Origin: Marinomonas sp. MED121
GTDB lineage: Bacteria; Pseudomonadota; Gammaproteobacteria; Pseudomonadales; Marinomonadaceae
Direction of reading: 5' to 3'
NCBI RefSeq assembly: GCF_000153025.1
Contig: NZ_CH672429.1
Span: forward strand, 482,544 to 546,543
DNA: 64,000 nt
Of the stretch, positions 38,485 to 48,073 are shown piece by piece; positions within the stretch are counted from its first letter, which is position 1, and each line of letters starts with the position of its first letter. A program made the translations under genes and the position numbers. Below the pieces are notes generated by a model that saw only the letters and a program-made list of their open reading frames with translations, ran no database searches and had not been told where the DNA came from.

Positions 38485-40989
38485 TTATGATTGTCCTGGT
38501 AAAGGCCAGCTGATGATAAATGAAGTTCCCCTAACACCATCTGAGTCAATGGCTAAATCCCCCTTGTAGTGATTAATGATTCTTTTAGTCATAGCCAACC
38601 CCATGCCACTTCCTTCAACATCATCCCTAGCTTTAAGTGTTTGAAACATCTCAAGCACTTTATTTTGCATTTCAGGGGGGATGCCAGGCCCATCATCTGT
38701 GATCGTAATAATTTGGAAAGACTCACTTTTATTGAATGTCACCTCTATTACACCTGTGTTTTTATCATGATGTTTTATCGCATTAGACAGAATATTTCTG
38801 ACCACAATTTCAAACGGCACCCTTGGCACTAATAAAAGTGAATTAGAAGATTTATAACTAAACCCATCAGGGCTATCGATAAGTGCAAACTGATCATTCA
38901 CTAACGTTTTTAATTCAATCGCTTCATATTTATAGTCATAGCGACTTACCCGTGAATATTTTAACAAATCATCAAGCAGCTTTATCATACGCCCGGAACG
39001 TCCCATCATTAGGTTTAAATGGGCCTTAGAATCAGAAGGAAGCAATTCCCTGCAGTCCTCTTCTATCCACTGAGCTAATTGCTGGATGCCATTTAAAGGT
39101 GACCTCAAATCATGGGAGGCAACATAGGCAAACTGCTCTAAATCTGCATTACTTTTTTCTAACGCTTTATTTTGTTGAATAAGATTTTGTAACAGCACTT
39201 TTTCTTTTTGAATATCCACAATATGCAATACTATATTTGCAATGACTTGGTTTTTATCAAGCACTAATGCACCCGTTAAAAGCCCCCAAACTAAAGAGCC
39301 ATCCTTTTGAATATATTGATTTTCTATGTGGATCGAGGTTTGTTTTTGTTCAAGCATATTCTGAATCATGCTTCGAATAATTGGCTTACTCTGTCCCTCT
39401 AATATCAGCTCAAAATGTCGGCCTAATAACTCATCTTTGTCATACTCAAGCCAGCGACTCATAGATTTGTTTAACTCGATAAATTCACCATTTAAATTTA
39501 AAATAGCAAACCCTGTAGGCGAAGCATTAACCGCGGTATCCAATAGTGCCTCAGAGGTCTCTAACGCTTTTTCAATTCTCACCTCATTAGATAGGTCTCG
39601 AATTAAAGCGATAAAATAATTAATAGCACCTGAGCTTGCTTTCGTAATCGTTAGATCAATTGGTAAGAGACCACCCTCCTTACTTGCGATATTAATAATT
39701 TTTTTCTCTTCATAGGCCGATTTATTTTTAACATTTAAGTAGTGATTCGTTTCGTCAGGCCCCTCTAAGCTAGGATCGGGTAAAGCTGTGATATTTTTAC
39801 CTATTAAGTCTTGCTCTTGAAAACCTAAAATGGCTTCCGCAGCTTTGTTAAAACTTAAAATAGTATTGTTTTTATCAATGGTTATCAGTGCGTCACGCAT
39901 ACTATCTATCGTGGTTTGCAGCTTATTCTCACTCACTCTCAGCTTTTTGGTTACATGGTTTGCATAAGAAATAGCGTTTTTATTCGACCTTGAAAGAATT
40001 AAAAACAATGCGAGTAGCATCAGGTCAATACAGATACCGCCAATGAGGATCATTTTTGGTTGATTATTAGTGACTTGGTGACGAAACAAGCGAGTAGACT
40101 GTAATTGAAATAACCACTGCCTACCGTACATATTCACTTTAACGACTTTAGAAAATAAAGGGTCTTGATCAAACCCTAAAGCTTCAGGTTGTAACTCATC
40201 ATAGAGTAAAGATTGCCCATCTTTGATACTAAAATTGACCAGCCGGTTCTCATTTTTAAGGGTCCCCATCATGAGTTTTTCCATGATAAAAGGTGCATAA
40301 ACGTTAGCGACAAAGGTTCTTCGTCTTGATGTCAGCGTTTGAGGAGGGTTAACCTCATCATAATAAGGTGCAAAAAAGAGAAAGCCCGGAGTTTGTTTTT
40401 CGTCTTGTACCAAGATAATGGGCCCGGTAATTTGGGCTTTTGCCGTGTCTCTTGCCATCATTGAAGCCTGATACCGATTACTCTCATGGGCCATATCTAA
40501 ACCAACCGCTTTTTGATTTTGCTGAACGGGCTCAATATGAGTAATGGGCCAATAGCCAGGATTCGTATGCTTAGGATGAATCTTATAATCAGGACGAAGC
40601 TTTCTTTGTTCTGCTAAATAAGCCGTTAAGTTTTCGGGAGAAACATAATCAATAACCCCTATACCATTAATACCTGGATACTTTTCTTCTATCGATAAAG
40701 CTGTTGCAAAAGCATGCCAAGTATTTGTATTTATCGGCTTTTCTTGGGCATGAATCGCTGCCACACCAGCCCATAAGGCATCCTCATACTTTTGCATTCT
40801 TTCCTTAACCAATTCGATTAAAAGATCCGTCTGAAAATCAAATTGTATTTGGCTTTTTTGATTCGCTAATTTTAATGTCACCTGCCAAGCACTTAAGGTC
40901 AGTACTAAAGACAAAATAACGACAAGCCAATGATACCATTGAAGTTTTCCATCTTTTTTAAACCTTCCCTTAAAGCGTTTTTCACTCAT
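38485..40989 (-). CDS. CHASE-domain PAS-containing sensor histidine kinase
   Basis: An 834-residue membrane kinase. A first membrane helix (about 18-40) leads to a periplasmic CHASE domain (about 75-290: 'GINGIGVIDYV', 'LDMAHESNRYQASMMARDTA') and a second helix (about 312-335). Two cytoplasmic PAS domains follow (about 365-480 and 490-600), then the His-kinase core with 'YVASHDLRSPLNGIQQL' (His626) and the ATPase motif 'DDGPGIPPEMQNKVLEMF'. ATG 40989 has AAGG 8 nt upstream; TTG 41010 is an alternative. Phytochrome-like kinases share this core and the Rcp1 partner. The ligand is unknown. Confidence 0.9.
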   Translation of the reverse strand: MSEKRFKGRFKKDGKLQWYHWLVVILSLVLTLSAWQVTLKLANQKSQIQFDFQTDLLIELVKERMQKYEDALWAGVAAIHAQEKPINTNTWHAFATALSIEEKYPGINGIGVIDYVSPENLTAYLAEQRKLRPDYKIHPKHTNPGYWPITHIEPVQQNQKAVGLDMAHESNRYQASMMARDTAKAQITGPIILVQDEKQTPGFLFFAPYYDEVNPPQTLTSRRRTFVANVYAPFIMEKLMMGTLKNENRLVNFSIKDGQSLLYDELQPEALGFDQDPLFSKVVKVNMYGRQWLFQLQSTRLFRHQVTNNQPKMILIGGICIDLMLLALFLILSRSNKNAISYANHVTKKLRVSENKLQTTIDSMRDALITIDKNNTILSFNKAAEAILGFQEQDLIGKNITALPDPSLEGPDETNHYLNVKNKSAYEEKKIINIASKEGGLLPIDLTITKASSGAINYFIALIRDLSNEVRIEKALETSEALLDTAVNASPTGFAILNLNGEFIELNKSMSRWLEYDKDELLGRHFELILEGQSKPIIRSMIQNMLEQKQTSIHIENQYIQKDGSLVWGLLTGALVLDKNQVIANIVLHIVDIQKEKVLLQNLIQQNKALEKSNADLEQFAYVASHDLRSPLNGIQQLAQWIEEDCRELLPSDSKAHLNLMMGRSGRMIKLLDDLLKYSRVSRYDYKYEAIELKTLVNDQFALIDSPDGFSYKSSNSLLLVPRVPFEIVVRNILSNAIKHHDKNTGVIEVTFNKSESFQIITITDDGPGIPPEMQNKVLEMFQTLKARDDVEGSGMGLAMTKRIINHYKGDLAIDSDGVRGTSFIISWPLPGQS

Positions 40990-41315
40990 ACAGAACCTTA
41001 GTTTTAACAATCAAACAACCACTTTGAGCAAGGTTTAACGGCTACAAAAAGGCAAACCTATTAATCTAAATAAATATTAGTCGGGATTTATGAAAAAACA
41101 CCTGTTCTTACCTTTATTTATCCCTAAAAGGAGCTTATTTATGCATTTACAACAAGAAGTTATAAAAATTACTTATAGAAGTGTTGGAAGAAAGGTGGGG
41201 GATGAGATCTGAGACCTGAGGCCTGAAGTTAGCTAGGGAGCGCTAGGGAGCCTAAGGTAAAAAAGGTACCTTCTGTATAGAAGATACCTTTGACCTAACC
41301 CATTAGGGAAACTGA
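40990..41315. other. 326-bp spacer between the kinase and the F420 operon end
   Basis: It contains the terminator of the F420 operon (41260-41300), a pair of CTAGGGAGC repeats near 41233-41250, and a TAGGGAAACTG string at 41304-41314 like the dispersed element's end, too short to call a copy. Otherwise it is featureless. Confidence 0.45.
41260..41295 (-). terminator. Terminator of the F420 operon
   Basis: On the minus strand CAAAGGTATCTTCT pairs with AGAAGGTACCTTT (one bulge/mismatch) around ATAC, followed by a run of T. It lies about 25 nt after the last gene of the operon (stop at 41316). Confidence 0.75.
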
Positions 41316-42326
41316 CTAAGATTGGTTTTTAAAAGCAGGAATAATATGATTACCGTATTGTGCAATAATATTTTCCTCATCCCCATTATCAAGATAGATA
41401 TTAAATTGGGTTGTCCCAGCTTCTTCTAGATTACGGATTTTAGCAATATGATCATCCACTTCACCGAGCACACAGAAGCTTTTAACAATATCTTCTGAGA
41501 TAAAGTCTAAGTAAGGGTTATCACTTTGACCGTGTTTTGAATAATCATAGCCTTTACGGTTTTCAATGTAATCCGTGAGACTTTTTGGTACCAATCCAGA
41601 GTCAGCGCCGTATTTCTCAACAATATCTGCCACGTGATTACCCACCATAGCAGGGAACCATTTAGTATGTTCAACACAATCTTCCATCTTACCAAAGTAA
41701 GCCGGTGCAGCGGCTTGCACCTTGAAATTAGACATGTCTTTACCAGCGGCTTCACCCGCATTAATTGCCTGATCTTTAAACCATTTAACCAAACTAGGTT
41801 CAGCGATTTGTAAAATAACCCCATCACCCACTTCGCCAGCTGTTGCCAAAGCTTTTGGCCCATATGCGCCAATCCAAACCGGAAGCTCATAACCGTTTGC
41901 CCAAGGTAATTTAACAGGCTCTTCACACTCACCGTACGACACCTCTTCACCGCGCACCATGGCTTTTACCTTATTGGTAAATTCTGCCACTCTTGCTAAA
42001 GGCGCCGGTTTTTTACCCATCACCCGCATGGAAGAGTCACCTCGACCTAAACCAATATCAAAACGTCCTTCACTTTGTAAAGCCAAACTCGCATAAAGGC
42101 TAGATGCCAATGACCAATCACGAATATTAGGGTTAGTCACGCAAGGACCAAAACGCATGGTTTTGGTATGTTCCATACACATAGCCATAGCGACAAAAGA
42201 TTCACGCCATAAAATATGAGAATCATAAAACCAGCAATAATCAAAGCCAGCTTCTTCAGCTTGTCTAACCAAATTTCTAGCTCGATTTGGGCTAACAAAA
42301 CCTTTAAAAGTAATACCAAATTCCAT
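41316..42326 (-). CDS. Luciferase-like (LLM) F420-dependent oxidoreductase
   Basis: A 336-residue (beta/alpha)8 protein of the bacterial luciferase superfamily, closest by eye to the TIGR03842/CPS_4043-type F420 oxidoreductases, themselves related to methylene-tetrahydromethanopterin reductase. Motifs: 'FGITFKGFVSPNRARNLVRQAEEAGFDYCWFYDSHI', 'FGPCVTNPNIRDW', 'GRFDIGLGRGDSSM' and 'LPVWIGAYGPKALATAGEVGDGVIL'. It is the last gene of the F420 operon, with SD GAGGAA. F420 use is strongly supported by context. The substrate is unknown; a pyrimidine ring or its product is my inference, because of the RutR boxes and the adjacent dihydropyrimidinase operon. It lacks the sequence of the Rut-pathway enzyme RutA. 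Confidence 0.88.
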   Translation of the reverse strand: MEFGITFKGFVSPNRARNLVRQAEEAGFDYCWFYDSHILWRESFVAMAMCMEHTKTMRFGPCVTNPNIRDWSLASSLYASLALQSEGRFDIGLGRGDSSMRVMGKKPAPLARVAEFTNKVKAMVRGEEVSYGECEEPVKLPWANGYELPVWIGAYGPKALATAGEVGDGVILQIAEPSLVKWFKDQAINAGEAAGKDMSNFKVQAAAPAYFGKMEDCVEHTKWFPAMVGNHVADIVEKYGADSGLVPKSLTDYIENRKGYDYSKHGQSDNPYLDFISEDIVKSFCVLGEVDDHIAKIRNLEEAGTTQFNIYLDNGDEENIIAQYGNHIIPAFKNQS

Positions 42327-42387
42327 TCTTAATTCCTCTTTGTCTGTCTTTTTTTAATTGATTTTTTACTTTAATGTCGAACAAAAA

Positions 42388-43056
42388 CTAAGCCTGTGGT
42401 GGTAACACGCCAATACCAGCATGCGAGAAAGGCACATCTTTAGAAATATTTAAACGGATCAGAATAGGAGTAATGGCTTCAATGCAACGAGCACTATCAG
42501 CAAGGCCCGCGTTATAGGTTCGAACACCCAGTTGATCTATTAAGGCCATCACAGTTTTCTTTGCTGCTAGCTGGTTTCCACACACTAAAACATCACAATT
42601 AATCGCATGATCAAGATCGTTCAATGTGACCGCAGACACATTATGTAACGCGCCGACAACCGGGATGCTCTCACCAAGTAGCGCTTGGGCGGCCTCAGTG
42701 GCAGACCCCTCATCAGGCATTTCAACCGCTTTAGGGTTACCAGGGGCAAGTGGCACAACAATATCCACTAGAATCTTGCCCTCTAAATGAGGCTTTAGAG
42801 CTAATAAAGTCACTTCATGGGCGCTAAAAGGCACAGCAAATATCACAATTTCTGGTACAGTTTTGGTTGCTTCAATATTGTCCATACCTTTAATACTGGC
42901 ACTTCCTGATGGCAACAATTGACTCATATCTTTTGCATCTTGTTCCGCTTTTTCACCATCACGAGACCCAATGACCACATCTATTCCCGCTCTCGCAAAA
43001 CGTAGCGCTAACCCTTTACCTTGAGGCCCAGTGCCTCCAATAATTGCAATACTCAT
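42388..43056 (-). CDS. npdG: NADPH:F420 oxidoreductase (NpdG/Fno family)
   Basis: A 222-residue reductase that passes hydride between NADPH and F420. The dinucleotide-binding start '[33 protein letters not shown]' is typical of the Fno/NpdG family. '[17 protein letters not shown]' and '[17 protein letters not shown]' are further family segments. ATG 43056 directly begins the Rossmann strand and has AGGG upstream; a longer frame to 43083 adds nine unmatched residues. In the operon it would keep F420H2 supplied to the downstream oxidoreductase. Confidence 0.9.
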   Translation of the reverse strand: MSIAIIGGTGPQGKGLALRFARAGIDVVIGSRDGEKAEQDAKDMSQLLPSGSASIKGMDNIEATKTVPEIVIFAVPFSAHEVTLLALKPHLEGKILVDIVVPLAPGNPKAVEMPDEGSATEAAQALLGESIPVVGALHNVSAVTLNDLDHAINCDVLVCGNQLAAKKTVMALIDQLGVRTYNAGLADSARCIEAITPILIRLNISKDVPFSHAGIGVLPPQA

Positions 43057-43106
43057 CCTTACCCTCACATTGGTTATCTTCAATATTGGTTCATTTAATA
43101 TGCTGA

Positions 43107-43892
43107 CTATTTAAATAGGTTTTCATTTGCAGCCCTGACAAGATCAGAGGCCTGACTTGATTCTGTTTGCCATTCAAGTCCTCGGAAAATGATCACAGGA
43201 CACTTACCACTCTTACTCATAAGCAAACCAGACGCCCCAGCAAGTTCATCCGCAAAAGCAGGTGCTGTCACTTTAAGCTCATGGCCATAGGCATCTTGAT
43301 CGCCCAACATATGAGTAATCGCGGGGACATTAGCAAGTCCAATGGCGACATTGGTCTGCCCTAAACGCCAAGGCCGACCAAAGGTGTCACTGATTACAAC
43401 GCCTAAGCGACAAGAAAAAGCCGCTTCTAACTGTTGGCACAAATCACGTGCACTTTTATCAGGGTCGTTAGGCAAGGTGATTAGCTGATCAACCTCTTCT
43501 GCATTAGATTCATCAACCGCAGCATTCGCACAAATAAAACCTAATTTATGCTCTGCTATTAAAACTCCTTCATTTTGATCTGCTCGTTTCATCGACCTCA
43601 CGATACGGTTCGATTGACTTAATATGACTTCAACTTTACGGGGGTCTTTATTCACTTCTTGAGCAAGCATGATGGCATCTTGACTGGCTGTAACCTCGGC
43701 AAGATTCACCACTGCACCCTCACATTTGGAGATCATTTTATGAGCAACAACTAAGATATCGCCCTCTTGTAAGGGTGTAGGTAGCGCCTTAACGGCCTCT
43801 ATAATGGCATTCGCAGCATCATCACCTGGCTTAAAGTCAGGTAAGCCAGGCAAACGAAACACACTTAAAGCATCATCCATTGAAACAGACAT
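43107..43892 (-). CDS. cofE: F420-0:gamma-L-glutamate ligase
   Basis: A 261-residue GTP-dependent ligase that adds the glutamate tail to F420-0. '[22 protein letters not shown]', '[22 protein letters not shown]' and '[27 protein letters not shown]' are family motifs. It is the single-domain form: the nitroreductase-like reductase domain fused in mycobacterial FbiB is absent. Its start overlaps the end of cofC by 20 nt and has a strong SD (AAGGAGAGAG). Confidence 0.93.
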   Translation of the reverse strand: MSVSMDDALSVFRLPGLPDFKPGDDAANAIIEAVKALPTPLQEGDILVVAHKMISKCEGAVVNLAEVTASQDAIMLAQEVNKDPRKVEVILSQSNRIVRSMKRADQNEGVLIAEHKLGFICANAAVDESNAEEVDQLITLPNDPDKSARDLCQQLEAAFSCRLGVVISDTFGRPWRLGQTNVAIGLANVPAITHMLGDQDAYGHELKVTAPAFADELAGASGLLMSKSGKCPVIIFRGLEWQTESSQASDLVRAANENLFK

Positions 43893-44538
43893 TCTGCTCT
43901 CTCCTTGATTTTGTAAGGAATGAAGCGCCTTTATCTAAAAGGTGCAAAGGGGCTTTTAAGTAAGCTAAGTCAGTCGGAATATCTACATCTTGTCCCAACA
44001 AGGGCAAATGCAATAAGTGACAGTTTAATGAGCGACTAAGGGCTTCAATTTGATGAGCCTTTGAAGACTCAAAACCAAATTGAAAGGCAATCGCATTTGG
44101 CGGAGTACAAAGCAGTGCATTCGTTCCTTTGTCTTTCGCAACCCCAATCACAACCCCTTGATGACCCGTCTCACAACTGAGCAAATGTTCTATTTCACTT
44201 ACCTTAAAATTGGCAATATCTGCTGGTAAAATCAGCTGCCTCTTAAACCCATTAACAAGGCTCCATTGGGTAGCCTTATCTAACGCTTGATTCAATCCCT
44301 CTGACTTTTCTTCCATTAGCACCTTGGCACCATATTGCCTTGCAAGGGCTGCGACCAAATCAGAAGGCGTCACCACCAACATAGGTAATTGACTAAAGTG
44401 TTGATTAAAAAATGACAGTGTTTGCTCAAATAAGGCCATTGCCAGCTGATAACGCTCATCTTGATCAAGCGCACTTTTTAGCCTTTGTTTTGACTCACTA
44501 GGCACCTTCATGGGTATGACCAAATTTATCTCTTTCAT
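43873..44538 (-). CDS. cofC: 2-phospho-L-lactate (or 3-phosphoglycerate) guanylyltransferase
   Basis: A 221-residue nucleotidyltransferase that activates a three-carbon phosphoacid with GTP for attachment to Fo. 'VIPMKVPSESKQRLKSALDQDERYQLAMALFEQTL' is the N-terminal nucleotide site, with 'LILPADIANF' and 'DKGTNALLCTPPNAIAFQFG' later. Its ATG overlaps the cofD stop (ATGA). Which acid it uses cannot be read with confidence; the lack of a dehydro-F420 reductase domain in cofE argues against phosphoenolpyruvate. Confidence 0.9.
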   Translation of the reverse strand: MKEINLVIPMKVPSESKQRLKSALDQDERYQLAMALFEQTLSFFNQHFSQLPMLVVTPSDLVAALARQYGAKVLMEEKSEGLNQALDKATQWSLVNGFKRQLILPADIANFKVSEIEHLLSCETGHQGVVIGVAKDKGTNALLCTPPNAIAFQFGFESSKAHQIEALSRSLNCHLLHLPLLGQDVDIPTDLAYLKAPLHLLDKGASFLTKSRREQNVCFNG

Positions 44539-45533
44539 CCGGCCACCTGCATACAGTCGGCTTCAATAAACTTGGTTTGAGACAGGGAAAAATTAACTAC
44601 TTGCCCCATTAATACCTGCTTATCATGCAAGGTTCTCATCAAGGTATTGGTTACTTGAACTTGATAACCCATGCCCTTTAAAGTACTGATGGATGATGCA
44701 TCTTGATTATCAATCACCAGATCATGAATCAAACCTTGATAAAGTTGTGCAACCCCTAATAACCCTTCATCCACACCCGCACTGGCCATCATTTTATCCG
44801 CTGGCCCTTTCACTGTTTTACCCGCAATAAAAGGTGAAATAGCGACTTTTCTCGCATCACTCTGCATGATTGCTGCGCGAATGCCCGGCGTATTTAAAAT
44901 AGGCGAAATGCTCACCACAGGATTACTGGGGGCAAACACAATGACATCGGCTTTAGCTATCGCATCTAACGCTTCAGTGGTTGGCGTGGCTTGTTCAATA
45001 TCTTGGAAACGAATGGCATTTACCTTAGGTTGGCAAGCCTCTTTGACAAAATATTCTTGAAACGAGAGCCAACCCTTGTCGGTTTCAACCTGAGTCTGAA
45101 CCACATCATTGGTTGGCAATAAGATGGGGATATTTACCCCAAGACGCTGCGCGATTGTTTGCGCAATATCAGAAGCAGATATTCCCTCGTTACGTGCTTG
45201 TGTCCGGTAAATATGAGTAGCAAAATCTAAATCGCCTAATGACATCCAGGTCTCAGCACCTAGCTTTTCAAGTTGTGCTAGTACTCTATGGGATTCCCCA
45301 GACAACCCCCACCCCTGCTCACGGTCAATCAGATTAGCGAGACTATAAGTCAGAGTATCAATATCTGGCGATACCCAAAGGCCGTGAAAGGCTTGATCAT
45401 CAGCAATATTACCCAATATGCTAAAGTCATAATCACCTTGGAGTTGTGCTAAACCTTCGGCGGCTTTTGCACCACCCACACCGCCGGCTAATAACAACAC
45501 CTTTGGTTTTTTATTTTCTTCTAACCCAATCAT
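44535..45533 (-). CDS. cofD: 2-phospho-L-lactate transferase CofD
   Basis: A 332-residue transferase that joins the activated phosphoacid to Fo, giving F420-0 or its analogue. 'KVLLLAGGVGGAKAAEGLAQL' and 'NIADDQAFHGLWVSPDIDTLTYSLANL' are the classic N-terminal signatures. 'VFAPSNPVVSISPILNTPGIRAA' and 'SPFIAGKTVKGPADKMM' are the active-site stretches. It lies 2 nt after cofH and overlaps cofC by 4 nt. Confidence 0.95.
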   Translation of the reverse strand: MIGLEENKKPKVLLLAGGVGGAKAAEGLAQLQGDYDFSILGNIADDQAFHGLWVSPDIDTLTYSLANLIDREQGWGLSGESHRVLAQLEKLGAETWMSLGDLDFATHIYRTQARNEGISASDIAQTIAQRLGVNIPILLPTNDVVQTQVETDKGWLSFQEYFVKEACQPKVNAIRFQDIEQATPTTEALDAIAKADVIVFAPSNPVVSISPILNTPGIRAAIMQSDARKVAISPFIAGKTVKGPADKMMASAGVDEGLLGVAQLYQGLIHDLVIDNQDASSISTLKGMGYQVQVTNTLMRTLHDKQVLMGQVVNFSLSQTKFIEADCMQVAG

Positions 45534-45535
45534 TA

Positions 45536-46915
45536 TTACATCACCCCCATCAGATCAATTTGCTCTGACGCTCTAGGAATATGAGTTTTAATAACCTGAT
45601 CAGGTGAGTCATACTTTTCTAATGTTTGATATAGAGTGCCTCGCCTCACGGCACTTAATCCGGCCTTATGAATATTGTCTACCATCATTTCAGGCACCAC
45701 TTCTTGACCGTGTTTAGCACCTGCAGCCCGAGAAATACTTTCATTCATCAAGGTGCCACCTAGGTCATTGGCACCCGCTTGAAGCATTTGCGTTGCGGTT
45801 TCAGGCCCCATTTTGACCCAAGACGCTTGTATGTTATCTATGTGGCCTTGCAGCATTAAGCGAGCCACAGCATGCATTTTAAAATGTTCTAGTCGAGTTG
45901 GGCCTGGACGAACAAGGTCAGGATTGTCGTTATAAAGTTTGGTCTCATAATGAATAAACCCCAGCGGGACAAACTCAGTAATCCCCCCTGTTTCTTTTTG
46001 AATGTCACGTAATAGGCCTAAATGAGCAGCCCAGTGATGAGGTTGATCAACATGGCCATACATAATCGTTGATGTGGTTTTTACACCAACTTCATGGGCC
46101 GCTTTAATGATAGTGACCCAATCTTCTGTAGTGAGCTTATTTTTAGTCAGTTGTTTTCGCACTTCGACATCTAAAATTTCAGCGGCTGTACCAGGCATAG
46201 AGCCTAAACCTGCTTCTTTTAACTCGGTTAAAAATGCTTGCGGCGTCATCCGTGCTTTTTTTGCCCCATACCAAATTTCAAAAGGTGAAAAAGCATGAAT
46301 ATGAATATCAGGAACACGAGCCTTAACGGCAAGCACCAAGTTCTTGTAATAATCCTTATCTATGTCTGGATGCAGTCCTCCTTGAATGCAAACTTCAGTT
46401 GCCCCTTTAAGCCAAGCTTCTTCTGCTCGATTAGCGATTTCATCAAAACTTAAAAACTCAGCCCCTTCTTCTTCTTTGGATTTAGCAAAATTACAAAAAC
46501 GACACCCCATGTAACACACATTGGTAAAGTTAATGTTTCGAGTAATCACAAAGCTGGCAACATCGCCGCACCTCTGCTGTCTGACTAAATCTGCGGTTTC
46601 CAACAGGGCTTGATATTCCCCTTGCTCAGCCTTAAATAAATAAGTCGCTTGCTCAACACTGATCTCTTGTCCCTTTAAGGCTTGATACAAAATTTCAGCC
46701 GTCGCTAAATCTATCTGTTTTAACTTGGCGACCAATTGCTTAGATTGCTTGGCGTAAGCGGCATTTGACGCTAATAAAAACTGATGTCTGGCATCATGGC
46801 TAATTGGGATAATATTTTCTTTTACTTCCTGAGCCTGGCTAACTTGCTGCTCATAATGAAATAGGTTTGAGCTAGTTTGCGAATTTTGAGCACTCATTAA
46901 ATCGTTATTTTTCAT
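45536..46915 (-). CDS. cofH: Fo synthase subunit CofH (radical SAM)
   Basis: A 459-residue radical-SAM enzyme that couples tyrosine to 5-amino-6-(ribitylamino)uracil on the way to Fo. The cluster motif 'CYMGCRFC' places Cys at 134, 138 and 141 from the chosen start. Further signatures are 'EVCIQGGLHPD', 'HAFSPFEIWYGAKK', 'LGSMPGTAAEILD' and 'GANDLGGTLMNE'. I prefer ATG 46915, with GAGAGA upstream; TTG 46939 abuts the cofG stop and would add eight residues. Its substrate is itself a flavin-pathway pyrimidine, which ties F420 to riboflavin synthesis. Confidence 0.93.
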   Translation of the reverse strand: MKNNDLMSAQNSQTSSNLFHYEQQVSQAQEVKENIIPISHDARHQFLLASNAAYAKQSKQLVAKLKQIDLATAEILYQALKGQEISVEQATYLFKAEQGEYQALLETADLVRQQRCGDVASFVITRNINFTNVCYMGCRFCNFAKSKEEEGAEFLSFDEIANRAEEAWLKGATEVCIQGGLHPDIDKDYYKNLVLAVKARVPDIHIHAFSPFEIWYGAKKARMTPQAFLTELKEAGLGSMPGTAAEILDVEVRKQLTKNKLTTEDWVTIIKAAHEVGVKTTSTIMYGHVDQPHHWAAHLGLLRDIQKETGGITEFVPLGFIHYETKLYNDNPDLVRPGPTRLEHFKMHAVARLMLQGHIDNIQASWVKMGPETATQMLQAGANDLGGTLMNESISRAAGAKHGQEVVPEMMVDNIHKAGLSAVRRGTLYQTLEKYDSPDQVIKTHIPRASEQIDLMGVM

Positions 46916-46939
46916 GTCAAATCTCTCTGTCATAACCAA

Positions 46940-48073
46940 TTAAAGGCTTTTCCATTGCTTTGCAGCTAGGCCATTCTGTGCCGCCAGATAGGGCATTCTT
47001 AACGCAAGAGCGGGATCTAGATATTGCGAACCGGCCTCTAAATAGTGCGGATACACTGTGAGTCTTTCTTTGAGCTCATAACCAAGACCAAGACACGCTT
47101 TCGCCAAACTATCAATTTGTGGCCAAGCTCTTTCTGGATTAATAAAATCTTGCGTGACAGGGGAAATCCCCCCCCAATCATTGATGCCAGCCGAAACATA
47201 ACTGCCATATCTTTCTTCAAGATTAGGGGGCGCTTGCAAACTAATTGAAGGGTCAAGAATTAAACGAGCCAAAGCCAAAGTTCGGCGCATATCATCTAGA
47301 TTTGGTTCAGGGTGATTAGCCATTTCAGTGCCAGCTTTAGCCCTAAAGTTCTGTACAATAACTTCTTGAATATGGCCATATTCTTGGTGTATTTGATTAA
47401 TTGCTAAGAGGCTATCAATCCGGTCTTGCCAAGTTTCACCTATCCCAATCAAGATGCCCGTGGTAAATGGAATATCTAACTGACCTGCATATCTGAGGGT
47501 GTTTAATCGTACTTTTGGCTCTTTGTCAGGACAGGCAAAGTGAGCTTGCCCCTTGTTCATTAAATGCTGACTTGTACTTTCAATCATCATTCCCATACTG
47601 GCAGCAACGGGTTTTAGTCCTCGCATTTCAGTAAGACTCATAGCACCTGCGTTAATATGGGGTAATAGATCGGTTTTATCTAACACTGCTTGAGCTTGTT
47701 CTTTGACATAATCCAACATGGAATCATGACCTAACATAGCAAGCTTATCTTTGGCGTAGCGGTACCTGGCTTCGGGTTTCTCTCCCAAACTAAAAAGTGC
47801 TTCTTTACAACCTTGCCCTTGCCCTTTTAATACGGTTTCTAGCACCTCAGCTGGCAACATAATATTGCCTTGACCGGATTTTGGCGTTTTGACAAAAGTA
47901 CAATAACCACAGGTATCACGACACATATTGGTTAAAGGGATAAATACCTTACGGGAATAAGTCAGTACTTTTCCAAAATGCTTATCTCTCATTACACCAG
48001 CGCTTTGGCACACGGAGAATAAATCCGGTCCAGTAACGCCTTCTAGCTGTAAAGCCTCTTTTCTTGTAAGCAT
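46940..48073 (-). CDS. cofG: Fo synthase subunit CofG (radical SAM)
   Basis: A 377-residue radical-SAM enzyme that closes the deazaflavin ring of Fo. The cluster Cys are C51-x3-C55-x2-C58 ('CRDTCGYC'). 'TLRYAGQLDIPFTTGILIGIGET', 'VQNFRAKAGTEMANHPEP', and 'AGINDWGGISPVTQDFINPERAWP' near the end are family signatures. Split cofG/cofH is the archaeal/proteobacterial form, unlike the fused FbiC of actinobacteria. It is the first gene of the operon; a RutR-type box lies 98 bp upstream. Confidence 0.94.
   Translation of the reverse strand: MLTRKEALQLEGVTGPDLFSVCQSAGVMRDKHFGKVLTYSRKVFIPLTNMCRDTCGYCTFVKTPKSGQGNIMLPAEVLETVLKGQGQGCKEALFSLGEKPEARYRYAKDKLAMLGHDSMLDYVKEQAQAVLDKTDLLPHINAGAMSLTEMRGLKPVAASMGMMIESTSQHLMNKGQAHFACPDKEPKVRLNTLRYAGQLDIPFTTGILIGIGETWQDRIDSLLAINQIHQEYGHIQEVIVQNFRAKAGTEMANHPEPNLDDMRRTLALARLILDPSISLQAPPNLEERYGSYVSAGINDWGGISPVTQDFINPERAWPQIDSLAKACLGLGYELKERLTVYPHYLEAGSQYLDPALALRMPYLAAQNGLAAKQWKSL

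Noticed and set aside
41304..41314. TAGGGAAACTG as a fourth copy of the dispersed element
   Set aside because: Only 11 bp match the element's end and the flanking sequence does not continue the similarity.
41316..42326. RutA pyrimidine oxygenase
   Set aside because: It belongs to the same superfamily, but the sequence is of the F420-type Mer-like group, and RutB-RutF partners are absent.
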